The notes beneath the pieces were generated by a model that searched no databases, was not told where the DNA came from, and was given only the letters and a program-made list of their open reading frames with translations. Shown here in pieces: positions 34,101 through 49,100 of a stretch of DNA of 64,000 nucleotides; the stretch's first letter is position 1, and the number at the start of each line of letters is the position of its first letter. This DNA is from Lingula anatina (lineage: Eukaryota; Brachiopoda; Lingulata; Lingulida; Lingulidae), in NCBI RefSeq assembly GCF_001039355.2, contig NW_019776157.1, positions 141,593 through 205,592 of the forward strand, given 5' to 3'. Made by a program: the position numbers and the translations under genes.

Positions 34101-37100
34101 CTCTGAAGGCTGATAGAGGATTGTTATTATTCTCCTGAAATTGTTTTATTTGTCAGCTTAAAATTACGAAGCTTTTCAAGGAGACATGTGGCTGATCAAT
34201 AATTTCTTACCTAATTTGCAACAATATCTGATTTTGGAGCTTATGAATGCTTAAATATGTACATAAGCAGTGAGCTGCTTTAATGGTAAACATGGTATAA
34301 TAATATAATATTGATAAATTAAAAGTAAACTATATTTAAAGCCTAGATAATTTGGTCAGTTTAGCATATGTTATCATGATCCCTTTGTTCACATTCTAGG
34401 AGACACAGCCAGCAATCTGGGCAATGCCATGGATGAACTGATGAGACATCAACCCTCTCTCAGGACAGAGGCCACCAAGGCTATTATCAAGGTAAGAATT
34501 GCTAGCAGTGGATCTTCTGTTTTGATACAGTGACCAATGCCTAAGGGCAGTTGTAAAATTTTCAGTTATGATAGGGTTGGTTTATGGAATTTTTTAACTT
34601 TGATGTCTTTCCTTGACCGTTTTGAAAATTTTTGTACTGCAGTTTATTTTGCTGAAAGAATTGAACTTTTTAATTGAAATTTTGTGTAATTGTGTATTTA
34701 GAATCGTCATAAAAAGTACCAATAATTTGAAACTTAATATCTGCAATTTAAAAATCATATATGTTGATGTGATTGTATTGCAAGCTGTTGGAGGAAGTCT
34801 GTTCCATGGGCCAAGATGTCAAGTACATTTGCCAGAAGCCGGCTCCAAAGGCAGAACTAGCAGCAGCAATCAACCTGCGGCCTCCCACACCCAATGATGC
34901 AGGCTCCTCAGAGGACGAGGATGATGAAGACGATGGCGCCAGCACCACCAGTCAGACCAAACCCACAGAGCCATCTGGTGGAGAGGGCACAGCTCAGGAT
35001 GGATCAGCGTGAGTAGAGTTATATAATATTATGTGTCATGTTTATGTTAATGCTTTTTTCATGCATAGTGTAGCAATTCTTTATTTTTCATGTAATATTT
35101 TGTCAAAAGTTAAGATAGTGAGTTATAGGTTTTAACTTTATCCACAGCAAGAAATTCAGTTTTTCATGTTATATAGTTGTTGTGTATTGTAGTTTGCTTA
35201 AGCAGTAGTGTTGATAAAATGAAATATAATGCTTACATTATTACTGACATTATTACTGTCATTGTTTTCAGCCCCTCTACCTCCCAGGAAAGAATTGCAA
35301 TACCCTTAATGGATTATGTTCTCAATGTGGTAAGGGAAAGATCAATACATTAATCTGATTAAAAAGATACCGATAACAATATTTTGAACTATTACTTCAT
35401 TGTCCAGAGGATAATGGTGTCTAGAGGGTAGCTACAAAGGTGGTGTTAGTCCCTTGCATTTGCATTTGATCTCCACCCAGAATTGTCATTGTATCTGTGT
35501 GGAATAAAGCAGTGCTAGAGGAACACAAGTTAATCAGTCCAAGTACAGTGTCCATGGTTACACAGTACTGTTATTAATCTTGTCACATGATATAACACAG
35601 TAATCAGCTCAGGTATTTCTGAAGTGATTTAATTTTTGATAATGAAGAAGTTTCAGATAGATTATATTGAGTGAGTGAATAGTGTTATCAAAGTGTTCTA
35701 GACTAATCAAAACTGCATCAATGGTTGTGATATGGTAGAAAAATCAGAAAATTCTGGAAATGCATGTAACATTATTGCTTTTCAAAGCAAGTAAAAGTTG
35801 GTCAGTTTAAATGGTTAACTCTCTGCCTCATTTTCAGATGAAGTTTGTGGAGTCCATCTTGAGCAATAACACCACAGATGACCACTGCAGGGAGTTTGTG
35901 AGCCAGAAAGGGCTGGGTCCACTGATGGGCATCCTGGGCCTCCCCAATCTCCCCATAGACTTCCCAGCCTCTCCATCCTGCCAGGCAGTGGCCAGTGTAT
36001 GCAAGTCTGTGCTGGTAAGAACAATTAAGTCTCTCATTGTTTATCGTTTCTGTTGGCACAATTTGTGGGGCTCTTTAATGCTGTGTCATGAGTAAAGACT
36101 TCATCTTTTCTACAGAATGACATATGATATCCTATAAGCAAGCCCTAGTGATTAGCGTCCCAAGTTGTCTACTTCAAATTATCTTATATTAGTTAATGTA
36201 AGATCTGTTATAGAAGACCTTCGATATTGATATGAGATAAAAATAGATTGAGGATTTTGCTACTAACACCCTGATCCACCTTTTCCCACGAACCAATTTG
36301 CTTTTGAAACAGTAGGGTACAGTTAGTAAACATATCTTGTACTTATTAAGCTATTTACAACATTGTCTACTATCAATTCCAGACACTGTCTCATGAGCCA
36401 CAAGTACTAAAACAGGGCCTGCTGCAATTGAACGAGGTCTTACAGTCCTTGGAACCTCTGCACAAACCCCTGCCGCCCCCTGGTGGCTCTGTGCTGCTGC
36501 GGGAACTGGTAAACTCCAACAATGTCCTTGAGGCCATTCACTCTGCCAGTGCCACCCCCTTGCTTCATGCTGTCTCTTCAGCACATGCCTATATCATGAT
36601 GTTTGTGCATGTGTGCAGAGTGGGGCAGGTAGGTGTAATGTGATTAAACCTTGTAATCTTTGCTTGATGAGAATGTGAATAATATACCTGTATCTATAAT
36701 ATTGTTACGTTGAAACCTTACCTTTGGCATTGAAATCTGTTTGAAAAAGAGGTTAATTTTTGTGAATTCAATGTGTAAATGGTACTGTGATGTGCGCCTG
36801 TTTTTGGACTCCAGTGCTTAAACCACTGGTCATAATCCAGAGTGACATCTATATTATCTCAGCTATTTATATATAAATTCATAGATTTTGCAAGCAGATT
36901 GTCTGATTATAGTACGTAGCCCTGTATTTCTTTTTGAAGATGGAGAGACCTACAAGTCGTAGTTTTATGAATTTTCTGAATTGTTGATCGATCACATCAT
37001 CTATGTTCCAGAGTGACATCCGTAGCATCTCTGTGAGTCACTGGGGCTCTGAGCTGGGGCTTCAGGTCCTCAAGGGTCTTAGCCAGCTGTACACATCTCT

Positions 37101-40100
37101 GGTGTGGGAGAGTACCGTCCTCCTCTCCCTGTGCAGCGAGGACATCCTTCCACCCGGCTGTGAGTTTGGCAAAGTGGACATGGAGAAACTTTTGCCCAAG
37201 GATTTTAAGGTGGAAAAAGAGACCAAGGGTGGGGAGGAGGCTGGTAAACTGACCAGAAGCAGTGGAGAGACAGGCAGTAATGGGGTCAGTGCTGCCATGG
37301 AAACGTTGACCACATCAGAAGCGGCAGACAGTCCCATGGACATAGACATTGTGCCCAGCACTGCTGGGGGAGAGACAGAGGGGAAAAAGCAAAAAATATC
37401 AGCCAAATTACAAACTCAGATCAAACAAATCAAACCCCTGTTATCAGCCTCATCGCGGCTGGGACGGGCGTTGGCAGAGTTGTTTGGTCTATTAGTGAAA
37501 CTGTGTGTGGGGTCTCCAATAAGACACAGGAGGAGTCACCAGATCCCACCCCCACCCACCACCCCCTCTCCGGCAGCAAGGGCGGTAGCCTCTGCGCTCA
37601 TGAAGCTGCTGGGTAACGGGTTGTCTTGGGAACCACCCCCAGCTGCCCCAGTGCCAAAGTTAAGGTAAGAGACAGAAGGGGCTGATGGGAAAAATTGAAA
37701 GGAATAAAACTGTAAAAAAAAAAAACAAATGCCAAGGATTTGTCATCAAGAAGTGAGAAAAAGCACAGTAAATGAACTTTTTTATGATTTTAGTAGAAAT
37801 GTTTTTTTTTATTGGATAGCAACTTGAATAAATGTAAACTATTAAATAGACAATTTTGATTTTTGTTTCAGGTTGACATTCTTGATTTGCTCAGTTGGTT
37901 TCACAGCCCCACTATTATTTGACAATGACAAATATCCATATTATCTGATGCTGCAAAAGTTTTTATCCTGTGGAGGACACGATGCACTCTTCAAGTAAGC
38001 ATAGTTGTACAGGCCCGTAGCCAGAAATTTCAAAAGGGGGGTTCTTTTTCTGAAAAATGGAGCTTTTCCCATAAAAACTTCATGTACATAAATCAAATTT
38101 TACTCAGAGTGGAGCTTTTCCCAGCAAAAAGGGCGGTTCTTTCGAACCCCCCCGAACCCCCTCCCTGGCTACGGGCCTGGTTGTACAAATATAATATTTT
38201 ATGCAGTTGGGAGTATAAAAGCTTTCCCACAGGCAATAGACTATATATGTGTTTAACATGAGAATACTTGAGGTCTAGATTGTTGAGAGATTTAAAATAA
38301 TGCTCAAATTAAATCCTGACAGAATTGCAAAATTTACTATGCAGTTGTATATATGGTGTAGTTGTTTATTGTTTACACTGTACCATACCTGCCGAAAATG
38401 TTAGAGAAATTTCCCATTTTTATAGCCACTAAAAAAAACGAATTTATAATGAGGAAGAAATTTTTATAAACTTACATGGTAATAAATATGCTATTGTATT
38501 TCTCCAGTGCCTTTGAGTGGGCGTTGTCGTGTGGTGGCTCAGTAAGTTTAGACGAAGGGTTGGAGACCCCAGAGCTGCCAGACGGTACAGGGGAGTTCCT
38601 GGATGCCTGGCTCATGCTGATAGAGAAGATGGTGAACACCAAGCACATCCTGGAGTCTCCACACAAACTGCCAGCCAAGTCCACACAGCCCGGCTTTGTG
38701 CCCTTCAGTTCTGTGCAATATCTAGTACATACTCAAAAGGTGAGGAAAGATCGTACCCTCTTCCTTCCCCCTTTCCTGTTTCTATAACGAAATTACGATT
38801 TCATGTCCTATTTCTTCAAGAGAGGAGAATAAGACCAGTTGATAGATGCAGAAGTGCATAGAATGCACTGAAAAGTTTAGAGAGAAGAGGAGAATTCTCA
38901 TACCCCCACCCCAGTTTCTTCTAATACAAGATGAAGGAATTGTCTCGATCAATTTTAAAATGTGACATACAAATATTTCAATGTTTGAATTTTTTGTGCA
39001 TTCAATGAAGGAATTGGCCCAATGATGCCTACCAAGCACATAACCAAACTTTGTAATGAGGAGATTTGTCACTGAGGGCCAGACTCAATAGCAGAGATGA
39101 AATTTATAAAAATTTTCACTTTTCAACTTGTTTATTGCTGAAGTGTAATCAATTGGTTACTAAATTGCCCTTTTTGGGCTCCTTTCTAAGCTGTTACCTT
39201 TTGGGGGCTGCTACACAAATTATAATTATTGATGTGGTTGGTTAGTTAATTTCCCTGTGACCTTTTAAAAATTCAACCAAGGTGTAACACTGTATATGAT
39301 TGGTTATTTGACTGACCCCGGACCTTTTGCAGGCTGCTTTCCAAGCTGTGATGCATCTGTGGGGCAGGAAGCCACTGAAAGTGTATGGCAGCCGTATGTC
39401 AGAGTCCATCCTGGCCATCTTGTGCCACATTATCAAAGGGGAAGCTGTGATCAAGGTGAGATATTTTTTTATGATTGACAAATTCTTTTGGGGCCACCAA
39501 AAATAATCGGATTAAGGAACAGAAAAAAAGATTGAATTGTTTGTTAACATTTTTTCCATCTAAGTCAAAAATAAAGTAAGGAAAGGTATGTTTAATTTTG
39601 AAGGTGTAAGGTACTGAAATATGGGGACAATGGTTCACAGTGGAGAAATGGATGGTTCCATACATGAACATGACTTCTTATAACATAACAATTATGTAAG
39701 AATCAAATTAAGTTTTATCCAAATTTTGTGAATATATGTATGCTCGTTACCAAACATGAAGTGATGTAATATGGAAACTGTTTTAACTACCTGTCAGTTT
39801 TGTATTAACAAAGTTGATACCATTGAAATTAATATCTTAAGAACCTAAAAAGATGTACCATTGAACTGTGCACTACTAAACATGGTGTAGTTGTTGATTG
39901 TTGACTCTATACCATACCTGTCTGGTGCTACATCAAATGATTGCTAGGCTATTCCCTCCTGTACAGAACTTAGCCTGCCTGGAGATTATTCACTAGCATA
40001 CATGTTTTTAGAACTTCAGTGTGATTATGGTTTCAGTAATATGAGGTAACTAACAGTAAGATGTTTTGTATTTTCTAAAAATTTTTCTGTGACAATTTGA

Positions 40101-43100
40101 GTTGAATTTAACATGACAAAGACGTTAAGATTAACTCATCAATTTGTTAATTATTTATTTATTGACTCATTTGTTTATAATTTTATTGTAGGAAAAACTG
40201 GCCAAAGAATTGGAGGAAAGTGGCTCAGAGCAAGCATCTGCGTCTGGTTCTAGCACAGGTGTAGGTGGCACTGCTGCAGCTCCAGTTGTTCCGCCAGTCA
40301 GACAGGAGCCCGAGCTGAATCCACAGCACCTGCAACAGGTATGATACTGGACAGAATGTTCTTTAAGAAAAAAATTGTTTGGTTATTGAATTGCTGATAT
40401 GAAAAAGAAGAAAGAAACTGCTATGTTGATTACTCTTTTTAGGGGGGTGGGATGGAAAGACATTAATATGTCATTGTGAGAGTCATGGTGTTGTATAAAA
40501 TCTATATAAACTCTATGGACAAATGAGTTATAAAAGAGAATCATAGTATCGATTCCTGACAGACAGAGAGAGAGAGTGTTGTATATTCACATATTGTAGT
40601 AACCTCTGTTGTCACTACTATTTCAGTTGATGGACATGGGGTTCACCCGTGAACACTGTGCTGATGCTCTCCTCCACACTACAGGACTGGAGCAGGCCAC
40701 AGAATACCTGCTGACCCACCCTGTCCCTGCACCAGCACTACAGGTCAGTCTGTTCTCATAACTGAAAAGATGCAAATGCCTCTTAGTAAACTATCAGGGA
40801 ATTTGTTCATTTTTTCTGTAGAGTACATAATATTTTCTTTTCATATTTTTCAGTGCTGCTCTTTTTTGTGGCTCTTCCCATCTTTTGTGGAAATTCAGAA
40901 TTATAAACACATACTATGTGTTATATATAATGTGTGTAACATGTACGTTGTAGTAAAATATACTTTCTAGTAACATATGCTGTGTGTAACATGTACTTTG
41001 TAGTAAAATATTCAGTATAACATATACTGTGTGTAATATATATAGTTAGTAAATATAGCCATGAATCTATATTTTCCTGTCACCAGGTGAGTGGTCTCCA
41101 GGACAGCCTGGGTCTAGATGTAGACATGGTGGAGACAGAGGAGGACCAGATGATGAGAGCTATAGCCATGTCTCTGGGAGAGAATGTTATCATGTCTACT
41201 GATGGGGTAAGTGGATGTGAGAATATCAGCCTGATAGTATGAGGCACACGCAATCATTTTTCTTTGTCATTTTTTTTGGTGCTTTTATATGAATTATATT
41301 GGGTATTACATGGATGTAGCATTGTTTTTGTCGTCGCTTACTGGTGAATAATAGTTTCAGTTTCCAATTTCTACTTTGAAGTATGAGCTACCTTGAGTGT
41401 TTTGATTGTTTGATCTGCATAAGCAATATATACATTTTGAGATTGTCATTTTATGTTTTAAGTAAGTATTGACTAATGATGATCTTATTTTACCTACAGC
41501 AGGACCAGCAGAAGAAAGAGGAGGAAGAAAAGAAAAAGAAAGAGCAAGAAGAGGTTGAGCAGGATAAACAGAGAAAGGAAGATCCATTAGAAAAAGAAGT
41601 TATTGACCACTTCACTGACACTATGATTCCAGGTAATGGAATTTTTAATTATCCATTGTGTTTTTCATCACGTTGTTGTGTAAGGAGTGCTGCTTCAGGT
41701 GTTGTTTTCTGCAGAAAAGATTGAAAACAAAATTGAGAAAAGGAAGGTTTCCACTGAAGAAATTCTGGAAAAAAATTCAAAATCCCTAACTACTTGAGCA
41801 TTTTAGTGATTTCATTCAGGAATATAAGGTCTCTGGGACACAATTGATTACAATCAAATATTGAAAATTACAAATTGTCTTTTTTTTTTTTGTGAAAAAT
41901 TTGGGGGAAACATTTTTGTGTACTAAATGCTTGCTACTACTGCAGGTTGTCTGAAGCTGCTTGACACCCTACCAGAGACAGTGTACAGAGTGTGTGACCT
42001 GTTAGTGGTGGTGACACAGAGGAATGGAGACAAGTGGAGAGCTAACATGCTGGAGTGTATAGCACACGAGGTGAGAGCACTTGCTGTTATCCTCATTATT
42101 ATTCATTTTTGGTTTATTAAATCAGATATGACTGATCTTTAAGGCAGTCTCTAAATCTTTTATTCCATTTTTGGGATTGAACCATTCTTTTCTCACATCT
42201 ACCACTCTTGTACCTCTTTTCTCTATAAAGAACACTTAAGGTGACACCAGTGGAGCTCTGTGACGAAAACGGATGAACAGAAGTGTTCAAAAGTACTCAC
42301 TCAAACACAAAAACCGTGTTGACTTAAGGATTTTTCTGAGAGTTCCCTATAATCCAACTTTCTGTATTCTGAAAAAATAAGGCATTAATTTCTAGTCAAA
42401 ATGTAAAAATAGAAGTTGAGTGAATATAAATGCAGATTCCTCTTCACTAAAATTGTCTTTGTTTGATAGTTATAATTTTACCAAGCTAAATATGAGACTA
42501 CTGCAATAAGTGTACCCAAACATTCCTGTTGTAAAATGTGTACTCTTTGTTCCAGATTTTTCCCAGACATTTCATAACCATGTCATTGTGTATTTTTCCA
42601 CCCTAGATCTCTGTCTGTGCCAGTAAGATCCTGGAGGCCTGTCAACCCTTAACCACATCTGACACCAGGACAGTGTCCGAGTGGGCCAGTGGACTGTCCA
42701 GCATGCCAGAGGCTAGTAGACTGGCCACCAGGCTACACCTGCTCACTTTACTGGCTGAGGTAAGCAGTGTGTGTATGTGTTTGCATGCGTGTGTGTGCAT
42801 GCATGTTCTGCTTGTACACTCTTTAAGTTGTCCATTCAAGCTATAAGAACATGCTTTTAGACATTGCCTTATACTGATCAAGTTAAATAAATAGAACAGT
42901 GAAAAAAATTGCTGTACCAGTTAGTTTTCTGAAGAAAGAATTATGGCGATTTGAATCAAGAAGCTTTTGTGATTTCATGTATTTTGTAAGTGAAAATGTG
43001 TATATTTGTGATAATATATGTCAAATTATCTATAGTTTAGTGCATGGATGAATTACTTCCAGCAGTTATTACAGTGGTAGCTGGAGGTTTCTGACCATGC

Positions 43101-46100
43101 CAGATTAATATTACCACCCAGAACCATTGTCAAGCCTTTTACCATAGACTTGTCACACTGATAGGGGTGGGACAGCACTCTGCAAATATTAGTATCATTT
43201 CGAACATAATTCTTATTTTCTCTTTAAAAAGATTGACATTTATTTTGGTCACTTGTTAGTCATTGAACAAAGCAGCAAGATGTTCATTCAGCAGCCAGTA
43301 CATTCATGCTTGTTATTGTCTCCATATTCGCAGGAAATGAAAATGCCGTGTGCGGAGGCCATGGAGAGGTCAAACATCCTGGAACTCCTGGTCCAGACCC
43401 TTGACGCAGCCCAGCAGTGCCTCAGTGCAGCCAAACTCACTACTACTCCTAAGTAAGTATTGGGAAGAGTTGGGAGAGGGGTTGAACTGGGGCCAGTTTC
43501 ACCAAAGTTGAAGTTGTGTGAAATTTTGGATTTGATTTCTAGTCCAGTTTCCATGCTAAAGTCCCTGTATTCTGAATACTCCTTAATACTGTTAGATCTG
43601 GTGTGTAGAGTGCAGTGCATGGACGAATTCCTTCCAGTTGTTTTCATAATAGTACCTGTCGGGTCAGACACCATGCTAGAGTAATATTACCACCCAGAAC
43701 CATTGTCAAGACCTTCACCATAGACTTGTCACACTGATAGGGGTGGAACAACTGTTGATTTTACAAGTCCCTCATCTAAGAATTTCATTGTTCTCCATTT
43801 GAATGGTGCATATTGAAGATGATGTGATCTCAATTTAAGAATGAATATTACTATGAGAAGATGTATTTTATAGTACACATTTTCAAAAAGAGGAAAAAAT
43901 TTGTGTAAGATGGTTATTGTTTGTCACAGGTTACTGACTGTATTATTGCAGTTCACACAAGGATAGAGACAATATCCTAATAACACATTTTGTTAATACT
44001 GAAAAATATTTTACCACTTTTGATATTTATCCTAGGTGGCTAGCTGCCCTGTTGTTGCTGATAGACCTGTATGAAAAGATGTCCATGGTGTCCAAGAGAA
44101 GGATGGCCGCTGAGGCTGTACTGGTAAGTGGAAGAATATCCCATCTTAGTTTAGAACCAAGAATAAGTTAGTTAAATTTAGCAGGGGAAACAAAGGCACG
44201 GGCCACTACAAGATTGAGAAATACCAACAATATTGCAGTTCAGGTCATTGTGTGATAAATTTTTATAACAAACCTTGAGTTGCTGCCCCTGGGTGAAGCA
44301 AATGATTTTCCATATATTGCAAGTGGGATTGTGTATGCACTAATCAGATCAAAATGCCACAAGTATTGTCTAGTAGGCAATGGCTAACACCCACCCTGTG
44401 ATGGCTTTCAAAATTTCCCAGTCATTCTCAGCTTGGATTTAGTCTCCATAAGTGTTAAGAATGCTGCCAAACTGTTTTATTTAAATTGATGTATATAAGT
44501 TGCAGTATACTAATGATTGCATGGATGAATTCCTTACAGTTGTCATAACAGTAGCTGTCGGGTCAGACACCATGCTAGAGTAATATTATTACCACCCAGA
44601 ACCATTGTCAAGACTTTAACCATAGACTTGTCACACTGATAGGGGTGGGACATAGCTCTGCAGGAAAATAATTTGAGAAATTAAAAATTGTAATATATTT
44701 ACCCCCCTTCAGATCTACAATTGAATTCAAACTTTAATACCCTTTTTGGACAGAATCTCCAGAATAGTATTATCTTTGGGTTTTGCAGAAATATTGACCT
44801 GAAATAAATCTCACTTTTGTCCCTTTCCCAAAGCTGGAGAAATAATGTATAAGATAAGAGTATTATGTATATTGATGTGATATTGCACGCAGTGTAGTAT
44901 TGTGATGCAATTTGATATAACACTGTGCAGCATTGACGTATTATTGTGACAAATGGGTATGAAAACCAAACAACAGTAGATCATTAGACTTCTTTAACTG
45001 CTATGATTTATCATACTATCACAGTCTCAGACTTGACATTTGTCAATATTTTCGTTGTTCCAGGGTGACAGTCACACCTGGAAGTGGTTTGATGACAGGA
45101 CGGGAAGGTGGTGTAACTGCAGTGTCAACAACAACAAGACCATAGATGACTCTTACAGGGCAGGGGAAGCCAGCGTCAGGTGGGTGGCCTGCCTGCAGGG
45201 TTTTACACGATTTCTATCAGAGTGAACCAACACAGTTTGTGGGGCTTATTGAAGAGACTGATGAACTGAAGTGTTCAAAAGTACTCAAACACACACAAAT
45301 GTGTTGACTAAAGGATTTTCTGAGAGTTCCACAGAATCAGAATTCCTTTTTGTTTTGTGGTGAAATAAGGATGGTCTTATTATTGGCTAAATGTAACAGT
45401 TGTAAATAATTTGTTGTTAATTATTCTTTGTTTTCTGACATTGTAAACATGGGTGAATTCCTCCTATGACAGTAGCTGTCAGGTTAGACACTGCTAGTCT
45501 AGAGTATGTATTTCAATCCAAAATCTGTGTCAAGACTTAACAATAGGAGCGTGACACTGAAAGGAGTATTTTCCCATAACATTCAAATTGGGAGTTACAA
45601 GCACTCACCACCCGTCATGATTCCCTTTCCAGATTTACAGCTGGCAGGAGAAGATACATTGTCCATTTCAACACCATGATTCAGGTAATAAAGAAACCTT
45701 ATTACATCTTATGTTTAAATTGGCAGTGTTGACAGTGATTTGTTTAAAAAAATTCTTGGGATTTGCCATTAAGGGGACCTTTTTCTTGAATTTGTTGGGA
45801 TCAGGGTTGTTTTCCCCCTGATATTGGATACAAAACCTTCAAACCTGATCAAAGATTTTATTGTTATATACAAAATATCCCAGCACATCTCACTGATGAA
45901 CACAATAAGACAAGCATATGACTGAATATATCATTGCTGAGTAATATGAGACCTGAGAGTTTGTGCTGAACCCTTAGTGAACTTTGTGATTTTTTTAAGG
46001 ATGAGTGGGGATAATAGACATTAAAAAGCGGTTTTGTATGATAATAATACTAAAAACCTAAATATGTTTCAGAGGTTTTTGAGAAAATGTAATGAATTTA

Positions 46101-49100
46101 GGCTTTTTGTAAATTATTAGAAATTGTCATTACTTATATCTATGTTATATTTGACTTCAGTTTTAAGTCAACTTGCTATTCTGTTCTCAGGTCAATGAGG
46201 AGACTGGTAATCGCAGGCCTATAATGTTGTCCTTACCATCTAAAGAGGAGAAAGAAAAAGATAAGAAGGAAGAGGAAGTAGGGGCAGCATTGGGAGGAGT
46301 TGAAAAGACTGGAGTAGGGAAGGTAGAGGAAAAGAAAGGTATTAGATTGTTTTTCTTTTGATTTGCTGAAAAAATTAGGAGTATTAGAAGATATTGAAGA
46401 ACAGTTGCTGAGCTTTTCTGACTTTGCTTGCTGTTTGAGCTTGTTTCTATCATGCTATTGAGTATTAAAAAATCAATTAAGCAGCTGCCCTTCTGTATCT
46501 TTAAAGGTCTGCAAAGTGAATTTTTTTCCAGTGCATTACATACTTAACGCGGGGTATTTATTGGTAAGATTTCAAAGATTTTGGATGGAAAGAAAATAGA
46601 AGAAGAAAATTGTTTACCAGCATGGAACCTAAAAACTCCACTTACTCTATGATGAACAGAAAACCATAAGACAAGCATATGTCTGATATGTACAGTGCTG
46701 TATGTGTGATTCTGAGAGCTTTTGGTTTTAATGTTATGAAGTTGTGACTTCATATATGTTTGTTGCATGTAAAGTGATCACTACTGGTGTGCCTTGTTCT
46801 TTGTAGATGAAAAGATGGAAACGGAGGAAACAAAGAAGACGTCAAAGTTTGTGAAGGGGTTGACACCAGAACAGATCAATACTATTGTCAGGTAGGTATA
46901 AGTTATCGGTCATTGTAAGATGCCTGAATGTATCACTTTAACAACTGTATATAAAGTCTACAGAAAATCAAGCATTGACTTATATGATGATCCTTATAGT
47001 TTGTTTCAAGAAGATGGCACCTCAGCATAAATCTCTGCTCCAGAGACAAATCGGTAACAAATTAATTCCAATTCCAGGGCCTCAGTAGGCATGATAGCCA
47101 TCCCAGTGGAACCTGACACCCTGCATGCTGTGATGAGACTCTGTCTGCGCGTGACGCGTGAACACCAGCACTCACTCACTTTCACACAGCTGGGCGGTGC
47201 CCGTCTCCTCCTCAACCTGACGCAGGCCTCGGCATTCCAAGGGTTCACCTCCCTGGCCACCCTGCTGCTGAGACATGTACTGGAGGACCCGGCCAACCTC
47301 AGGCATACCATGGAAAAGGTGGGTGAAGAGGGAAAAAAGGGGGGAGGGGGGGACCTTAGACACACATGGGGGGGAAAAAGGGGGTAGTTGGTAGTCTTAC
47401 AAATCTACCTTGGAAAAAGTGGGTGAATAGGGACCAGAAGTAATATTGGCTATCTTAAGGCATGTGGAAAAAGGGGGAGAAGCTACGCTTAGAGGCATTC
47501 TGTAGAAAAAGATTGGTAAATAGGGTGAAAAGGGCAGGGTTGCTAGCCTTAAACATATTGGGGGGGGGGGGGGGTATGGCTAGGTGTAATGCAAAAGAAT
47601 TATAGAATTATCATATCCATTTCATACTGCAACACAGGGCTTAATTGGAGTTTTAGAAGTTCTCTCTATACCATGTTGCTAACAAGTGGTTTATGTCCCT
47701 GTTCAAGGTTGTGAGAACTGCCGCTGCAGGTACTGGCTCCAGTATGAATGGAGTGGCACAAGGCAGTATAGGAGCCAAAGAAATGCACTATGTCCTCAGA
47801 GCCCTGGGTCCAGCAGCTTGCCGACAGCCAGAACTCTTCAAGGAGGTGGCACAGAATGTTCTCAGAATTGCTCTTCCACCACCATCCAAGAGAGGTAAGG
47901 GTGAATTACTGTTCTGCATTGTTTGATTGGTTTAGAAAATAGTACAAAAAAAAAAAAAAAAAACTAGGCAAGTTTATTTACCTTGAGTATAATCCTACAG
48001 CTGTCTTAAGAAAAACACAGACCTGGTTTCCATCGATCTCTATAGATTTCTGTTTGTGAGAAGATGCTCTTAGCAGTACCAAAACCCATCTCCATGATGA
48101 ATTTATACTAAAGACAAGCATATGTCTGATCATAGTGCTGACAGAAGTATGATTCTGAGAGCAGCTGATATCAAACCACTGGGCTTTGGATATTATCAAA
48201 TTAGCCACTGTAGGAATGTTATAGCTAAGACGGAGATCTGTCATTTTGTGTTGCTTAAATTATATATAATGCCCTGTAATATCAGGGAATCAAAATAATG
48301 GAATTCTTAGAAAAATTGGCAAGAACTTTATTTCATACCAAAGCATATCAAGTGTTGAATGTGATGCACATGGGGAACATTCAAAACTTTTGGCATCAAA
48401 TTAAAATATATTTTCCCCTGTTTTCAGATGAGGATGACTCTAGAATCACAGGCCCCAATGCTGCTCAGATCCTGAAGACAGTGCCAGTGAAGCAAAGTAA
48501 ACCTGTAGATGTGGCACTGGCCATGAAGCAGGTCACCAAGGATCTGCTGGATGCCCTGGCTGTCAAATATACCTGGTTACAAGAAGGTAATTTTTGAACA
48601 CCGGGACACAGATGAGCTTGTGAGCTTGTGAGCATGTGTGCGAGTATGCAATCTGCACTAACACCAAAGGGTCATCAAATTTGTTGATTTTAAACAGACA
48701 ACAATTTAATGTGAATATATCTTCCTAAAGGACACTCCACAGTTGAGAATAAAAATCTTTTCTACTTGGGCATAATTGCAACGAAGAGTTTGGAATGCTT
48801 CCCACAGTGGCTTTAAGTATGGTGACATAAGGCCGTCTCTGCAGGTGATTTACCAAAATTGATGCATTTCTTTTAAATTGTTGATATCTTATCATAACTC
48901 ACTTGAAGGCAGACGTTTCACTGATTCTCAATAATTGTTGTATCATTCCCACAGAGAATGAGAAGGAAGAAGGAGGACGTTCCCCCCAGACCATAGCTGA
49001 GGCTATCCAGGAGGTGGTGACAGAGGTGACACGGGAGCTATCAGGACGCGGAGGAATGCTGAGACAGGACAGCTCTGTGGACCTCCAGCAGCAAGATGAT

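Noticed and set aside
35400-35600. Possible further H/ACA RNA in HUWE1 intron 23
   Set aside because: Some stems (GGTGG/CCACC, CTGTGT/ACACAG) can be drawn, but no proper H box or ACA position fits and there is no second copy.
37062-37406. Minus-strand frames opposite HUWE1 exons (also 50281-50724 and 62115-62492)
   Set aside because: They are shadows of the conserved plus-strand exons.
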